Below, piece by piece: positions 44,975-55,930 of a DNA stretch of 64,000 nucleotides. This DNA comes from Meghimatium bilineatum (taxonomy: Eukaryota > Mollusca > Gastropoda > Stylommatophora > Philomycidae): positions 21,619,477-21,683,476 of the forward strand of contig CM067317.1 of assembly GCA_034231615.1 (NCBI GenBank). Direction: 5' to 3'. Numbering within the stretch: position 1 is the stretch's first letter; each line of letters begins with the position of its first letter. Position numbers and translations under genes: made by a program. The notes beneath the pieces were generated by a model. It worked only from the letters and a program-made list of their open reading frames with translations, was not told where the DNA came from and made no database searches.

Positions 44975-45235
44975 TGTTAAAATCTGTTAAAATCCCGGCG
45001 ACGGTAGAGTTGGGTCCGGGCTCTTTCGTCCTCTTAGCCGAGGTGTCATTCACCGACATCGTGAACCCCTTGTCAAAGTCTAGGCTTCTACACATATTTA
45101 GGAATACCGGTGACTACAAGCTTGTTTTCGAGCTGAACAAAACTTGAGTTCCGATTTCCATGTGACGTTTTTCTCGTTCTATTTGCATGTTGCGCTGCCC
45201 TCTGTCGCTGTACTGCCCTCTCATTGTACTCAATA
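44975..45235 (-). repeat. Composite repeat R, inverted copy
   Basis: The minus strand has GAGGGCAGCGCAACATGCAAATAG-like sequence, then AAGGGGTTCACGATGTCGGT, GAATGACACCTCGGCTAAGA and GGACGAAAGAGCCCGGACCC. These are the same blocks as copies at 42480 and 45635 but with the central tandem part missing. Confidence 0.75.
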
Positions 45236-45284
45236 TGTTATTGCGCAGACTACCTCACGACTCACAATTATCATCATGACATCT

Positions 45285-45373
45285 GGGGTGCAAAGGGAAC
45301 GCAATGCTCTAGGCGGACCCAGGGTTAGCAGATAACCAAGATCCCAAATGTACCTCCACGCGGTGCACCCTGG
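45285..45373 (+). mobile_element. Short element with GGTGCA ends, copy 1
   Basis: About 89 bp: GGGGTGCAAAGGGAACGC at one end and GCGGTGCACCCTGG at the other, with an internal AGGGTTAGCAGATAACCAAG. The ends share a short inverted GGGTGCA. An identical layout is at 48949-49035 in reverse. Non-coding, MITE-like. Confidence 0.55.
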
Positions 45374-45634
45374 AAACAGAAATACAGCAGCTCGAGCTGA
45401 TTCTGGCCAAATCATTTGGGGATCGTGTCCGAGAATGTGGAGGTAGCAGATGGAAAGAGATTTGACTGCACAAGAGACAGACAATATCTCCGACACCACC
45501 AGCATCACCACATTTAGCGACACTGTCGACATACAGTGAAGCTAGTCAGTCCAGTCCGAACATTGGAGGGGCGGCCAATGTAAAATGCACGTAAAGGTAA
45601 ATGCATGGCGAGAGACAAATATATTTCATACCGA

Positions 45635-46625
45635 GTACAATGAAACAATGAAAGGGCAGAACAGCGCTAGAGGGCAGCGCGAACTGCAAATAGAAAATTC
45701 CCTAGGAAAGGGGAACTAAAAGCTCCGTCAGCTCGAGACGAGCTTCTAGTTACCTGTGTTCCTTACAGGCAGAGACCCAGACCCATTCATTGGCGTTTGG
45801 TAAAGCAAGAAGACCTAATCCAACTCTAATGTCGAGCCTTCCTAAACCGGAAATATGCTCGCGAAGAGAAAGGGTTCTGTGCCCGATGGGCTTAGGCAAG
45901 AAAGGGACAACGATGGTAGTCCTGGCCCAACTCTACTGCCAAGGTTTCCTATACCGGAAGTACACTTGCAGAGAGAGAGGGTTCCGTACCCGATGCGCTC
46001 AGGCACAAAAGGGACAACGATTTAGCCCTGGCCCAACTCTACTGTCAGGTATTCCTACACCGGAAATACACTTGAAGAGAGAAAGGGTTCAGTACCTGAT
46101 GGGCTCAGGCGCTATTGGGACAAGGACGCTCAGCTCGAGAACGCCTTGCTCTCAAACGCGTGGTGTGAGACTCGAACTTGGACAAGGGGTACACGATGTC
46201 GGTGAATGACACCTCGGCTAAGAGGGCGAAAGAGCCAGGGTCCAACTCCTCTGTTGAGTTCTTCCCCTTAAGGAACCAGGCTCACGGATGAGAAACGGTT
46301 CAGTACCCAATGGGCACAGGCACAGCACGTCCAATTACACGAGGCAAGTTCATAGTCAGTGGAACACCTCGTTCGAGTCAGACGAGAGCAAAAAAATCGT
46401 CTTGGCGAAGAGTCTCCACTACGCGTGCCTGGAGACAGATATAGAGGCTGTCACAGACTAAAGGTAGCCCACCCGAATTGTCAAGGCATGCCGAAATCGG
46501 ATGTGCTAGGCCTACAAGGCGCATAACGGTGGCACAACGTAATCACGCTCCCGGCGGAAATCGCACGGATATCCGTGATGGTTACAATGGAGCGAACGAA
46601 AAACAAACAAACATCATGACATCTA
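45635..46625 (+). repeat. Composite repeat R, copy 2
   Basis: Starts with AGGGCAGAACAGCGCTAGAG, continues with three or four CTACTGYCAAG-CCTATACCGG units and ends in CTCCCGGCGGAAATCGCACG, TACAATGGAGCGAACGAAAA. With 44975-45235 it forms a large imperfect inverted repeat. Confidence 0.8.
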
Positions 46626-47010
46626 CCCATTTCGTGATATTTGCATTGGCTATTGGTATACTTAGCATCCCTATTAATTGATTATTATCTAATGGTAAAA
46701 ATATGATCTAATGGTGTATTACTTTAAATCTTAATTGTTAACGTTTATTAGGATTTAGGAGTGGAGTTTGGCTATCTCATCCCTTCGATGTTCAAATTCA
46801 TCCAGCAGTCAAGCGAAATTGGCTGTGTCATGCTGAAAGGCAAATATATTGAGATTATCAACAACAAGACATGAAAACATGTAACTCTAAAGATAAAATG
46901 CTATTGGGATGTTCATACAAATGTATGAAAGCCTAATTATACAGTCTAGAAATTATCATCTTCTAGAAATATAAAGTTGCATCGAGTTTACCAGGCGGTT
47001 GCAACCTGCC
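46626..47010. other. No recognisable feature
   Basis: AT-rich spacer. Confidence 0.4.
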
Positions 47011-47011
47011 C

Positions 47012-47392
47012 TCCGTATGCTGAATGTTGGTTGATTGGTTGCTGATACAGCGGTCCATGGGCTCATGCCCTTTGACCCAAATGCCATTGTGTAATATATG
47101 CATGTGTTTGTGAGCTGTTGTTTTGTTCCGTATAATGTGTTCCATTTATCTGGCCCTGGAGGGAGAAACAGTTTCCTGGCATCATCCAGCGCTGAGAATT
47201 CAAAAAGGTGGTGGTCAACAGTTTCATAGGGATGAGTGCACAGCCGTACCCTGGAGTGTGTTGTGGTTGTATTCTATTCAGGCGATTGTTAAGCTGTACA
47301 TGTTGCGTACGCAGTCGGAAGATGATACAGTGGTCTGTTCTTTCCAGGAGGTTGATATTGTCTTTAGGATTTGATCTGGTCATATATTTATA
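47012..47392 (-). mobile_element. LINE-A 3' end
   Basis: The minus strand reads YKYMTRSNPKDNINLLERTD, then FRLRTQHVQLNNRLNRIQPQ, and shifts frame in the CALIPMKLLTTTFLN part. It ends in the GGTCAAAGGGCATGAGCCCA, GGACCGCTGTATCAGCAACC tail. 5'-truncated. Confidence 0.87.
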
Positions 47393-47490
47393 CCGTATGC
47401 TGATAAACTCGCAAAAAAGGGAACAAGTATGCATGTGCCTCAAAAAGAAATTGCCACCAACCGTAGAACAGCCAAGCACGTGATCCGCAA
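47393..47490 (+). pseudogene. RNase H LINE scrap
   Basis: The plus strand reads YADKLAKKGTSMHVPQKEIA then TNRRTAKHVIRN, the ADxLAKKG box and following linker of an RNase H LINE, opposite in strand to its neighbour. Confidence 0.55.
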
Positions 47491-47635
47491 CACAACTGTA
47501 AACAACAGCGAATGGACCGCTGCACCCCCGACATGTACAGACATGTACCAGCCAAATCCACACGACAGCATGATTAGCGAACACTACAATGTTTTGTTTG
47601 TTTTGCGTTCGCTCCATTGTAATCAGCATGGATAT

Positions 47636-48948
47636 TCTTCTTCTTCTTCGGCGATCATTACTCAGTCAGGTTGGGACTCCGGATTCTATGATATAGGCTG
47701 CTGTCTGTTTTAGAGTGTCCACTGTGCCATACAGTTTCTCTTCAACACTAATTGGGGTGGGCCATGTCTTGTTTCTCAGGTCTGCATACTGGGTACGTTC
47801 TTGTAGGATATGTTCTGCTGTCATATTCGCAAGGCTGCCCAGCTGTACCTATTTTGAATTTGGTGTACAAATGATGTCTCATTTTGTTGTGACCAGTTCT
47901 GAGGCGCAGCAGGATAACTTGGTCTCTTCTGGACAGTTGGTAATACCTGTCATCTGCATTATATTTGGGGTGGTCTTCTTTCCACTTTTTGTTATAGTTG
48001 CCTTTAATGATGGTCTTCACTTCTTCATAACTGACTAGATAGTCTTCTTGAGGTAACTTCCCTCCTTTGGCCAGTCTATCTGCAACTTCATTCCTTTCAA
48101 TGTTACAGTGTGACGGTATCCACTGGATCACTACTCTTTGGAAATTATTGTACAACTGAACTAGCACTGCCCTCAATTCATTCAGTTCGGTGTTCTTGTG
48201 TAGCTTCAGTGCTGTTATGACAGAGAGTGCATCTGTTAGTAGTAAAATATTCCTGTGCACTTGTTCTTTGTGTTGTAAGATAGTTTCTGCTGCTTTCTTG
48301 AGAGCTTCCATTTCTGCTTTAAAATTGGTTGAGAGTTTGCCTGTAGCTATGGCTAGAGTAACATCTTTCCCGTATTTTAGTCTGATGGTCACTCCTCCAC
48401 CTCCATTCTCTATTGCATTTGTGGCCGAGCCATCTGTATAGGCATGCGTCCATGCATCTTGTGGGTAATTAACTGCGATGCGTTGTTCTGTGATACGCAT
48501 TCTCTCCAAGTCTGTCTGAGTTCCTTTCTTTTCTATACCTTCTATTTGTTATCTTAGTTGTGGGAGTCTGTATGCCCAAGGGGGGATGATACTGACTGGT
48601 TGTATGGGCCTTGGTTTCGCTTGTCCTATAGTTGGTGCCTTTTGTATCAGTTTCTTTGCATTTGCTGAGAAGTTGCTCCTCTCCAGCCTGCTTTTGCCAT
48701 AGCCATTAATTCTTTGGTGCATAGGATGATTCATGAGTCTCTTGTATTTTTCTGCTTGTTGAACTACTTTCATGTCTCTTCTATCTTCCATTGACTGAAG
48801 GCCAGTTATTGTTTCTAATGTATTTATGGGTGTAGATTTCATAGATGCAGTGATAATACGTGTAGCTTGATTCTGGGTTTTGTTTATTTTGTTGAATTGC
48901 GTTTTAGATGCTGTGGCCCAGGCTTCGATGCCATACTCATCTGTTACC
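47636..48948 (-). mobile_element. LINE-B: RNase H and 3' end, GAA tail
   Basis: 5'-truncated retrotransposon. The minus strand has a linker (YGIEAWATAS and NQATRIITASMKSTPINTLE, near 48930-48830), the RNase H domain (next entry), a frameshift near 47750, and a C-terminal EEKLYGTVDTLKQTAAYIIE that ends in SGVPT-stop. It closes with AATGATCGCCGAAGAAGAAG. A piece of the same 3' end is found at 59770-59935. Confidence 0.88.
47748..48509 (-). pseudogene. RNase H domain of LINE-B
   Basis: The most intact coding stretch in the window (253 codons from the first Met). The RNase H core is complete: HAYTDGSA (first Asp), GGGVTIRLKYG, FKAEMEALKKAAE (Glu), ILLLTDALSVITAL (second Asp), VIQWIPSHCNIERNEVADRL (His and last Asp). 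The linker KTIIKGNYNKKW and FRLRT-like LLRLRTGHNKMRHHL follow. The C-terminal cysteine motif has been scrambled by a duplicated SRTYPTRTYP stretch and a frameshift. In an intact element it would remove RNA from the RNA/DNA hybrid during reverse transcription. Here there is no RT attached. Confidence 0.85.
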
Positions 48949-49035
48949 AGGGTGCACCGCGAGGAGGTACATTTGGGATCTTGGTTATCTGCTAACCCTG
49001 GGTCCGCCTAGAGCAATGCGTTCCCTTTGCACCCC
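48949..49035 (-). mobile_element. Short element with GGTGCA ends, copy 2
   Basis: Reverse complement of 45285-45373 with few differences. It abuts the 5' break of LINE-B. Confidence 0.55.
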
Positions 49036-49044
49036 GTACACTAC

Positions 49045-49125
49045 AATGACAAAACCAAAAATATTTAGGCTGCGAACAACACATATGCAATTCAACAAAC
49101 ACCTACAAAGAATTACCACATAATA
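49045..49125 (+). pseudogene. LINE-A-like scrap
   Basis: The plus strand reads KIFRLRTTHMQFNKHLQRIT, the counterpart of FRLRTQHVQLNNHLNRIQ in LINE-A. Confidence 0.6.
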
Positions 49126-49239
49126 TAAACTATACTGCAACAGACAAGAAACGCATGCGGTTACGTCTGTAAGTCTCACCAATGGCCCACAAAACAAACT
49201 ACACATGCAACAGAAAACCTTAGTAGATAACATGCCGTT

Positions 49240-50285
49240 ATATTAAGGCTCTCTTATGGAAATTTTGTAGCATGTCATCTATACAATTATATACCCTCTG
49301 TGAGTAGAAGACTCCTTCAATAGGCATTGCACCAAGTCGAAATCCGGTCTCCTGGGTATGAAAGAATGTTAAGAAAAAACAAATAGGAAGTAATCAATCG
49401 CAATTCATAGGGTTCTTAAAAAAACAAAACAACAACAAACAAACAACAGACAATAAAAGGAAACAGTAAAACATAACCTTATTGAATACCCTGCACTACA
49501 AGACCTGCGGAAACAACTATTACTACCAAACCTCAACATCACTAACAGCGGGGGCCCTAAGCTATAGCTTAAGTAGCTTATACGTAAATCCTGCACTGGC
49601 CATGATGCTGGTTTCTAATCTATAATCATCAGAGATTAATATGTTCTAACTCGTCCCTCATGCATGTGCTCGATTTTCGGTCAGTTTTCCCATTTTGTCA
49701 TGCTCTAATTTACTAAGCAAGATTTAAAGCACACAACCTCCTACTCCTTTATCTAATGGCTTGAGTGGACATTAGGCCATTTACAAGTGCCTTTGTGCGT
49801 TTCAAAAATAAATTACATGCTATGTTTGAACACATTTATTTTTATCACATAGAATGGGTATCGAATCTCTCAATTAGAAAAAATATTTAATTATTTGTTT
49901 CTTGAAGAAAACTTTCTCAGTCTAAAATTTCTTGATACCAGGTTGTCACCAGTACAAACATTTGATCAAGTATAAACATATTTGTGCCTGCTGAAGTTAA
50001 TGGCGTTATTAGAAACGGAGAAAATGTTAATGCGTGTTACTTTTCTGTTTAGTATCTTTTAATGTATATGTAAATTATAATACACAAATTATGCTTCATT
50101 CATATTTAGTTTATAGGTAAATTATGTTTTCTGAGTATATAGTACACTTCAGTTGTGTAAATATTTTATGTTCATTTTATATTTTATAATTTTATTAGGC
50201 TTTTAACTTTTACTAAAAGATTTAGCAGGTATGATGATATCTCACGGTAGATACTACAAATTTATCAAATTAATAATATTAATAG
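49240..50285. other. No recognisable feature
   Basis: Very AT-rich. No frame or repeat worth naming. Confidence 0.4.
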
Positions 50286-50289
50286 TGTT

Positions 50290-50830
50290 ACATAATTACA
50301 AATAATATAGTTAGATGCCCTTTAAAATTGCAATTCAACGATACCTCAAAAAAATATGTTCAATGCTGAAAAAAAGTTATGAATTTTTTTCTAATGAATT
50401 TGACATCAAAATAATTTACATGGAACATATAGGAAAATATATATAAAACTTATGACTACAAAATGTAGCCAAGCTGATAATTTCTGAATTATCTTGTTAT
50501 TTTCAATAATACAATACACAAACTATACATTTTTGTGTTTGCGGAGATAAGACGCTTATGTTGATCACATTTCTGGAATTTCCTGATGGACACAGAACTA
50601 ATTGATATTCAAAATGGCTGCTAATTTGCATAATTAAAATGAAAATAAATTATATATCTATTAAACATAATAAAATACCACAGAAACTATGTATTTTTGT
50701 ATTCGCAAAGACATACCACATCTGTTGATCACATTGCTGTGTTTATAATATGCAAATACAACGAATTAATATTCAAAATGTTGGCTAATTTGCATCATTT
50801 AAACAAATGTTGATGTTTTAAATAATTAAC
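50290..50830. repeat. P-family copies, diverged
   Basis: GTTAGATGCCCTTTAAAATT, GCAATTCAACGATACCTCAA, TATACATTTTTGTGTTTGCG, GATATTCAAAATGGCTGCTA and ATTTGCATAATTAAAATG repeat the flank and two units of the P family. Confidence 0.75.
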
Positions 50831-51429
50831 TGTTGGTTTTGGCATTGATTTACTCTCTTAAAAGTTACATATATAAAAAGAAAAATGGTTACAGAACTTA
50901 ATAAATCTAGTTTCAAACACAACAAATGATGCGAACACTTTAAACCTGTCACAAGAAATTTATAGCCTAAGCAAAATTTCCCAAACACGCTAATCCCAGA
51001 TGTCCAAGTACCTACTCATGGTATCTCATATGATAGTGATACTATATATACTATGATACAGTGTATCCTGTATCGACATCGCTTAGCACATAGTGATACT
51101 TAGTCATATTGTCTAAGACACTGGTAAAGTATAATACTATATATAGCCAGTGTTTTTTTCTTTTTTTTTTCTAAGGTTCTTGTTTTTGTTTTAATACACT
51201 TAGTTAGCGAAAAATTGCCTTTATTTTGTGGTAACACAACCCACAATAATACCCACCCACTCCCTTGATATAGGTAAAGGAAAAGGTAGATCGCATACCA
51301 TCTGCCGTCGGGGATGAAGATTATTGTGCATGTACTAAGCCACAGCAACTATTAGGAGGGGTGACCAGTCTGAAGCCTTAGATCATTGGCCACTTTGCAT
51401 ATACTTTGATTAACCAGCCAATGAAAAGC

Positions 51430-51459
51430 ATGGGAAAAGTTAACTCAGCAAAAACAAAT
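51430..51459 (+). other. First part of an open frame split by LINE-C
   Basis: AGCATGG start context, encoding MGKVNSAKTN. After removing LINE-C and one target-site copy, this frame runs straight into DIWDQHEKIMEKKTS at 56317. See that entry for the second half. Coding status is unproven. Confidence 0.35.
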
Positions 51460-51464
51460 TCTTC

Positions 51465-52265
51465 TTCATCGTTCTTCAGTCAGATATCAGGTTGCAGCGC
51501 CAATAGCTTTGGTGAACTGTGTGGTTCTCCTCAGGTCATCCATGGAACCCCTCAAGTCTGGAAGTAGTGCCATCTCAGTAGGCCATATTTTCTCCCTCTT
51601 TTCTTAGTAGAGTTGATAGGCATAAAGAATGTGTTCTGCAGTCTCTGGACTCAGTCCACAGGTGCACAGGTCAGTCTAGCCAATCTTCAGCTTTTGGAAC
51701 ACGTGACTTCTCAATCTGTTGTGGCCAGTTCATAGTCTGAAGATGATCGTTTTTTCCTTGTGTGATATTTGATGGTAGGGGTCATTTGGTTCCGCAGTTG
51801 GGTGCATCTGCTTCCATTTTTTCTTATATTCCTCTTTTAACATAGTACATTCATAGTACATGTTATCACTTTCTATTTGTTCTAGTTATCCCCCTTTCCT
51901 TGCCAGGAGATCAGCGTTTTCATTTCCAGCTATGTAACAGTGACAAGGAATCCGCTGCAGTACTGTTTCTTTGGTAGTACTGCTGAGGTCATAAGTTCAT
52001 TCATGCTTTGTTCTTTTGATCTTTCACTGCCTGCAATACTGACTTTGCATCATTTAGAAAGACTACATATCTGTTGTGACTTGGCAAGCAATTTATGAAC
52101 ATTTGGCTGCCTCTATTATGGCTTCCATTTCTACTTTGAAGTTTGTGGTTATGGATTTTTCTATTTCTTTTCCATCTGGTGTTAACATATATATTCCCAA
52201 TCCTCCATCTAATACTTCTTCTTCTACTGATCCATCTGTATATACATGTGTCCATATATCTTTTG
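51465..52265 (-). pseudogene. LINE-C RNase H and C-terminus
   Basis: The minus strand starts with WTHVYTDGSVEEEVLDGGLG (first catalytic Asp), FKVEMEAIIEAAK (Glu), a frameshift, DAKSVLQAVKDQ (second Asp), GNENADLLARKGG (final NxxAD box, in another frame), then KEKTIIFRL, HNRLRSHVFQKLKIG and a C-terminal CTCGLSPETAEHIL. The last residues RRTTQFTKAIGAAT precede a stop and the GAACGATGAAGAAGAA tail. At least three frame changes. Confidence 0.8.
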
Positions 52266-52935
52266 GGTATGTTTTCTATATGTAATTCTTAGTTGTCTCT
52301 TTTAGTACTTATATATAGTAGTTTCTGTTTTCGAATACTGCTTGGTATATTGTCTATAATTCTTGGAGAGTGTTTCCTATCCCAGGTTTGGATATATGTT
52401 AAAGGTATTTAGTGGCTTTAGGTTTTGTAGATTTGTATCTGTGAATAATTTCTGAAGCTGTTTAGCAGAGTGTAGGAAGCTACCTCTTTTGAGTCACTCT
52501 TTTGTAGGTCTCCTTAATCTTTGGTTCATTTGATGACTCTCCAAACATTTGAACTTTGCATACTGTATGAGGATTTTTAAATTTCTTCATTCTTCCACCT
52601 TTTCATGTTTCCATTTCTGTGATTCATACCTCCTGTTATAATTCTTAGATTGTGGTTTTGTATATCTTTGAGATCTTTTGAGTACTACTCTTGGCTGCAG
52701 TTCCTTTATGCTGACATTCCGTATTCCATAGCTGGTCTTATGTATCCTGTGCGTTCTCTACTTAGAATTTTCCCATTTGCACCCCAATCTGCTCCAGCAA
52801 ACATTTTAAGGAGTGCTGTCCTCATTATACCTTTTGTTTGGCACTTGTCTATGTGCTGTTTCCATGTAAGTCTTGGGTAAAAGTGATATTTTAAAGCAAT
52901 ATTTGACCGTTTATGGTTAGTAGAATTTTATGTGG
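52266..52935 (-). pseudogene. LINE-C region between RT and RNase H
   Basis: Colinear with the element but so degraded that only short matches to an RT thumb/linker can be suspected. No motif is clear enough to name. Confidence 0.5.
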
Positions 52936-52940
52936 TTTGG

Positions 52941-53215
52941 TTAGATGTGCTGAAGATGGTATAGGCAGTTTTTTGGACATTGATAGACATGGCCCATTGG
53001 TCTGTCCACTTGGCCAAATTGTTCATAGTTTTCTGTAACATTTTTTGTTGTTGTACCTATGCTTTCTTCACTGCACCATATTGACAGATCGTCTGCATAC
53101 ATTGCAGCGTGTACTTTGCGCAAAAGGATTTGGTCAATGTTGTTCATGAATATAAGGAATAAAGTGGGGGATAGAACACCTCCCTTTGGTACTCCATGCT
53201 TGAAGAGTTTTTTAT
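52941..53215 (-). pseudogene. LINE-C reverse transcriptase core
   Basis: The minus strand reads KLFKHGVPKGGVLSPTLFLI (GVPQG..LSP block with Gln to Lys), then FMNNIDQILLRK and AAMYADDLSIWCSEESIG. YADD is the metal-binding catalytic box. The thumb that should follow is frameshifted after NVTENYEQF. Upstream RT fingers are missing, since the sequence directly before it derives from the endonuclease end. Confidence 0.85.
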
Positions 53216-53284
53216 TCTGTGCTCCATTTCAAGCTTCACTGCTGCCTTTCAGTTGTGCAGGTAGTGTGGTTAATGTCAATGGTG

Positions 53285-53910
53285 AGTTTGATGGGGTGAT
53301 GGTCACTTTTGTCAAGCTGCTCCAGCACTTCCCTGTATGTTATTTTAACTAAACCATTACCCGTTGAAGATGGATGTGTCAGGCCATTGGCACAGATAAA
53401 ACGGCAACACAACACATTTCCATTCTCTGGACTACATCCTGCTGGAAATCTAATATGACCATGGTCCTGCTACAAGAGAGATCCATCGGGAGTTTGAGAA
53501 TGAATGCTGAAGGAGAAGAAGCTAAAGCTTCTGTTGCAAAGGTTAGGTCTGAAGTTGAGGTGGTGTGCCATCTTTTAGATTAGAAAGCTGAGTGGTCTTC
53601 AGGTTCATTAAGCAGTTGAAGTTTCACCTCGCACTGCCAGTCTTTCACTTCTCCTCTAGTATGTTATTCTGTATATCACCAACTCTGTGAGTGGCTATTA
53701 AAGTCACCAATCACAAGAGAGTTATCTTTTTTCTGTGTTAATTGTGTGGAGAGATAGGTACTTGTCTTGTGGACAGTAATAGCTGTATACTGTAACTTCT
53801 TTAGTTGGAAGGGTTAAGCAGGCTCCAATTATTTCAGCCTTTTCTTCAGTGTATACTTGGGTTTCTGAGGCAACGATATTGATTTTGACCAGTATAAGTA
53901 CTTTTCCTTT
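53285..53910 (-). pseudogene. LINE-C endonuclease, C-terminal part
   Basis: The minus strand reads VNIVASETQVYTEEKAEIIG, VTVYSYYCPQDKYLSLHTIN, then (one frame over) VIGDFNSHSQSWG (the GDFN..H..WG box), TSDLTFATEAL, the SINE2 insertion, and LEQLDKSDHHPIKLTID (the SDH box). Removing SINE2 and one flanking repeat restores a continuous reading from FATEAL into VKITYREVLEQL. These are the conserved motifs of LINE AP-like endonucleases, which nick the genomic target. Confidence 0.85.
53356..53519 (+). mobile_element. SINE2 inside the LINE-C endonuclease
   Basis: CCATTACCCGTTGAAGATGG to AATGCTGAAGGAGAAGA. AACTAAACC (53347-53355) and AGCTAAAGC (53520-53528) are a diverged 9-bp flanking pair. Confidence 0.88.
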
Positions 53911-53923
53911 AAGTACATTCTGA

Positions 53924-54663
53924 CAATATCAAAAGCTTTTCCAACCGGGAAATACTCCTCTAATTTTAGAGCAGAAGCAGTTGCACTCCATCAAGCACTG
54001 AAAGCCTTCACCGAACCAGGACTGCCAAGACCAAAGAAGATAGCCATATTCACAGATTGCAGATCCCTACTGGAATCAATCCTGAGCAACAGAAACGAAA
54101 GCCTTCTGCACAACATCAGACATGAGCTAAGACATATCAAAAAATCAACAGCTATTGCCCTTCAGTGGATACCATCACACTGTGGAATCATGGGAAATGA
54201 GAAACAGCGGATGCTCTGTCAAAGGCAGGAAGCGAAATGGAGCAACACAGACACCCACTGTCTTACGGAGAAGTAAAAACAATAATCCGCAACACATACA
54301 CAGCAAAGTGGATGAAAGACGTGGAAGGGGAATACGAACATGATGCAATACATCTCCAGAGATATCAACAGACCACAATATTTCACCTCAGAACAGGCCA
54401 CTGCAGACTGTTGGGTCACCTTTATCGATTAAGGATCTCATACACAGATGAATGTCCATGTGGATCTGGAACCCAGACTTCAGAACACATACTTCAGGAC
54501 TGCCCAACATACAAAGAGCAGAGACAGCAGACCTGGCCAGAGGATACAGACTTGAGGCAAAAGCTATGGGGCAGCTGCTCTGACCTGGAGAAAACAGTGG
54601 ACTTCGTCTTGACGACAAGTCTGACGGTATAGCATGACCACATGCTGAACGCAGAAGAAGAAG
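53924..54663 (+). mobile_element. LINE-D: RNase H to 3' end, inserted in LINE-C
   Basis: A 5'-truncated insertion bounded by a perfect 13-bp duplication AAGTACATTCTGA (53911-53923 and 54664-54676). It starts within RNase H: NFRAEAVALHQALKAF (Glu), IAIFTDCRSLLESIL (Asp), ALQWIPSHCGIMGNE (His). A 2-bp insertion near 54204 shifts the NEKAD box, and the second frame continues with SYGEVKTIIRNTYTAKW, FHLRTGHCRLLGHLYRL, CPCGSGTQTSEHILQDCPTY and ends VLTTSLTV-stop at 54632. The tail is GAACGCAGAAGAAGAAG. With one frameshift only, it is among the youngest copies here. Confidence 0.93.
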
Positions 54664-54676
54664 AAGTACATTCTGA

Positions 54677-54951
54677 AATGTTTTGTATCCTTGGATGTTG
54701 AATCTATTGTTTTTTGTAAGATATGTTTCCTGTATACATGTTATATCAATTTCTTCTTTGTGTAATCGGTTTGCAAGTGCAGTCTTTTTATTGTAGACAC
54801 TTTCTGCATTCCACTGCAATATTTTCAAGTGCTTATTCTTGTCTTTGGAGTCTGCATCATGATCGTTATGTGTATTTTTTGAACCAGTAGTCATTGTCCT
54901 CTGATCTCTTTTCCTGGCTCCACAAATTGAGACAGAGGTACCACCAGTCAA
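54677..54951 (-). pseudogene. LINE-C endonuclease, N-terminal part
   Basis: From the Met at 54951 a short charged leader leads to HLKILQWNAESVYNKKTALA, then LHKEEIDITCIQETYL and FNIQGYKTFQNV. LQWN and CIQET are the first two catalytic motifs of AP-type endonucleases (Asn and Glu ligands). The frame is interrupted by LINE-D after FQNV and resumes in the 53285-53910 part as LKGKVLILV. The computed frame that runs on to 54388 is an accidental fusion with antisense LINE-D. Confidence 0.85.
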
Positions 54952-55083
54952 TGAGGCTTAGAGCCTGGCACTTCATCCACCTGATGGGATTCCACAGATG
55001 AAGCATCAAAACGAATCATCTGCAACCTTTTATTTGACATGTGGAGTCATTGCGTGGCAGTGTGTGGTTTTTAGCCTTGGCAG

Positions 55084-55331
55084 AGTATACAAAATTTAAA
55101 ATTGGCACAACAGCAAAGTGTAATTGTGGACAAGTCAACCAGACTTCAGAACATATACTTCAAGAATGTGCAAACTATGACACATTAAGATGCACATACT
55201 GGCCTTCTGATACACCAATGAATGTTAAACTTTATGGTACAAAACAAGAAATGGAAAACACTGTCCAATTTATACAAGAAACAACACTGCAGATATAGAC
55301 ATTATTAGCGAACGAAAGAAGAAGAAGAAGA
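55084..55331 (+). mobile_element. LINE 3' end inserted upstream of LINE-C endonuclease
   Basis: AGCCTTGGCAG occurs at 55073-55083 and 55332-55342 (perfect 11-bp duplication). The insert encodes YTKFKIGTTAKCNCGQVNQT then SEHILQECANYDTLR and ends VQFIQETTLQI-stop at 55298. CNCG...HILQEC is the C-terminal cysteine motif of the GAA-tailed RNase H LINEs. The tail is GCGAACGAAAGAAGAAGAAG. A severely 5'-truncated copy of 248 bp. Confidence 0.93.
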
Positions 55332-55342
55332 AGCCTTGGCAG

Positions 55343-55930
55343 TCATGCCCTGGCTGGACTATTTTATACCTTTCAGTCCAGTGTCTCTGTCTTCCATTTT
55401 ACTTTTGGGTCAGGATGTGTTTCCCTAGCCCTTACCCATCCAAAGATTGTCTACAGGGCAGTGGAGGTTTCATTTTGGAGTTTTCCTTCTCCTAGACAGC
55501 TTGCCTACCAGGGTTAATGATCACCATCTATCCAGAGTTTGAAGTCAGAGTTCCCCTTTCCTAGGATAATTATTTTTGCCAGGAATTCATTATCCTTCCT
55601 CTGTGGTTTATTTCTTGTGATCTAAGGCACCTTTCACTCTAGGATGATGATTTAAGAAGATTCCTCTCTTGTTCCATTATCCATAATTCCCCTTGCTCTA
55701 CCCAACCCTCTAACACCTATCCCTACCCCCTCCCCGGCATGTTGCTGGTGTAGTGTCAGTGACCCCACTCCAGCAACCTGAGCTTATAGCGGCTCATACT
55801 CGCTTGATGCTGCCAATCTCTGGACACCTGGGGTATTTCAGTGGGGATATCAGCGCCGCCTGATATCCTGTCCTTGTAGTCAGCAACACTGGTTTGGTCA
55901 TTGGCTGCATATTTGCACAGAGACTTATTC
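55343..55930 (-). pseudogene. LINE-C leader / ORF1 remnant
   Basis: The minus strand has a frame SLCKYAANDQTSVADYKD, ISGGADIPTEIPQVS ending at LRLLEWGH-stop (55756), then CT/GT-rich non-coding sequence. It could be part of a gag-like ORF1 or the untranslated leader. No zinc knuckle or RRM is visible. Confidence 0.5.

Noticed and set aside
11190-46560. Endogenous virus or LTR retrotransposon
   Set aside because: No gag, protease, integrase, envelope or paired LTRs seen; all RNase H domains belong to non-LTR elements by neighbours and tails.
47063-47629. 188-aa minus frame as one protein
   Set aside because: The C-terminal half is the LINE-A 3' end; the N-terminal half is antisense to another LINE scrap.
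54388-54951. 187-aa minus frame as one protein
   Set aside because: The first part is the LINE-C endonuclease N-terminus; the rest is antisense of the inserted LINE-D.
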